Assembly (NCBI GenBank): GCA_947626395.1 | Contig: CANQRU010000010.1 | Span: forward strand, 1-64,000 | DNA length: 64,000 nt | Direction of reading: 5' to 3' | Source: an uncultured Lachnospiraceae bacterium | GTDB taxonomy: Bacteria; Bacillota; Clostridia; Lachnospirales; Lachnospiraceae | Shown here: piece by piece, positions 63,738 through 64,000 of the stretch | Layout: each line of letters starts with the position of its first letter | Numbering within the stretch: position 1 is the first letter of the stretch | Program-made: the position numbers and the translations under genes | Notes under the pieces: generated by a model | What the model was told of the DNA's origin: nothing | Database searches by the model: none | Seen by the model: only the letters and a program-made list of their open reading frames with translations

Positions 63738-63780
63738 TTAGCACTCGCCTCTTGACACTGCTAACAAAGCGTGATATAAC
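63738..63780 (+). promoter_or_regulatory. CIRCE operator and SigA promoter of groES
   Basis: TTAGCACTC (63738-63746), a 9-nt spacer and CACTGCTAA (63756-63764) form a CIRCE element, the HrcA binding site; the right half differs from the consensus GAGTGCTAA at two positions. TTGACA (63752-63757) and TATAAC (63775-63780) with a 17-bp spacer overlap it, so HrcA would block polymerase. Confidence 0.88.
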
Positions 63781-63840
63781 ATATTCTGGAAATGAAAAAA
63801 GCCTATCGAAATTCATTTTTCATCAAGGAGGAATAAACAT

Positions 63841-64000
63841 ATGAAGCTGACACCATTATTTGACAGAGTCGTCTTAAAGCAGCTGGTAGCGGAAGAGACC
63901 ACCAAGTCGGGCATCGTTCTTCCGGGCCAGGCCAAGGAGAAGCCCCAGCAGGCGGAAGTGATCGCCGTGGGTCCCGGCGGCGTTGTGGACGGCAAGGAAG
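63841..64000 (+). CDS. groS: Co-chaperonin GroES, N-terminal part (cut by the window edge)
   Basis: The first 53 codons of GroES, which caps the GroEL chamber. [15 protein letters not shown] and [17 protein letters not shown] (mobile loop) and VIAVGPG are typical. The gene continues past the window; groEL is expected next. AAGGAGG lies upstream. Heat-shock control by HrcA is indicated by the CIRCE element. Confidence 0.95.
   Translation, partial: MKLTPLFDRVVLKQLVAEETTKSGIVLPGQAKEKPQQAEVIAVGPGGVVDGKE

Overview
The window looks like chromosomal DNA of a GC-rich, probably spore-forming Lachnospiraceae-type Clostridium relative (Firmicutes). This rests on the gene order ackA-yceD-rpmF-plsX-acpP-rnc-smc-ftsY, a Firmicutes-style 6S RNA, SigA-type promoters with 17-bp spacers, a CIRCE element before groES, a SpoIID-domain protein and a SigK-like promoter. 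Nothing was compared with a database; family calls come from motifs and domain order. Almost everything is on the + strand; the exceptions are a glycine-rich DUF4397 protein, an amphipathic-helix membrane protein and a tRNA-Thr. No insertion sequence, prophage or CRISPR array is visible.

Layout. 1-9.9 kb: acetate formation from acyl-phosphate (pduL, ackA) and a core block (yceD, rpmF, plsX, acpP, rnc, smc, ftsY). 9.9-14.7 kb: threonine ammonia-lyase, a GNAT protein and pyrimidine deoxynucleoside salvage (deoC, cdd, pdp). 14.7-15.0 kb: 6S RNA with promoter and terminator. 15.1-24.1 kb: AI-2E-type permease, SpoIID-domain protein, a heterodimeric ABC exporter and a SPOUT RNA methyltransferase. 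24.2-27.6 kb: SPFH plus ribbon-helix-helix pair, an MmcQ-PUA-like protein, a DUF1540 protein, tRNA-Val and tRNA-Met. 27.8-29.0 kb: an SGNH hydrolase and a YbaK deacylase.

29.1-39.5 kb is the most unusual part: seven tightly packed same-strand genes encoding a transmembrane receptor-like Ser/Thr kinase with extracytoplasmic propeller and YARHG domains, a PrsW-like membrane protease fused to FHA, a zinc-ribbon FHA protein, two PP2C phosphatases, a trypsin-like protease with TM and FHA, and a VWA protein with TM and FHA. The set reads as a complete phosphothreonine circuit (writer, readers, erasers) with outward-facing sensing and proteolysis modules. 39.6-47.8 kb is a second cluster: ECF sigma factor, membrane protein, two ABC-2 transporters, a NEW3-domain protein between them, and an OmpR-type regulator whose receiver lacks the phosphoacceptor Asp.

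47.8-64 kb returns to housekeeping: lipid kinase, ispF, cysS, mrnC, rlmB, ldh, a solute-binding-domain hybrid histidine kinase, the DUF4397 protein, tRNA-Thr, glnS, a MORN-like exported protein, ptsP, and groES cut by the window edge. Two window-wide habits stand out: short diverged tandem duplications around gene ends, and low-complexity linker-like insertions or N-terminal extensions in otherwise conserved enzymes.
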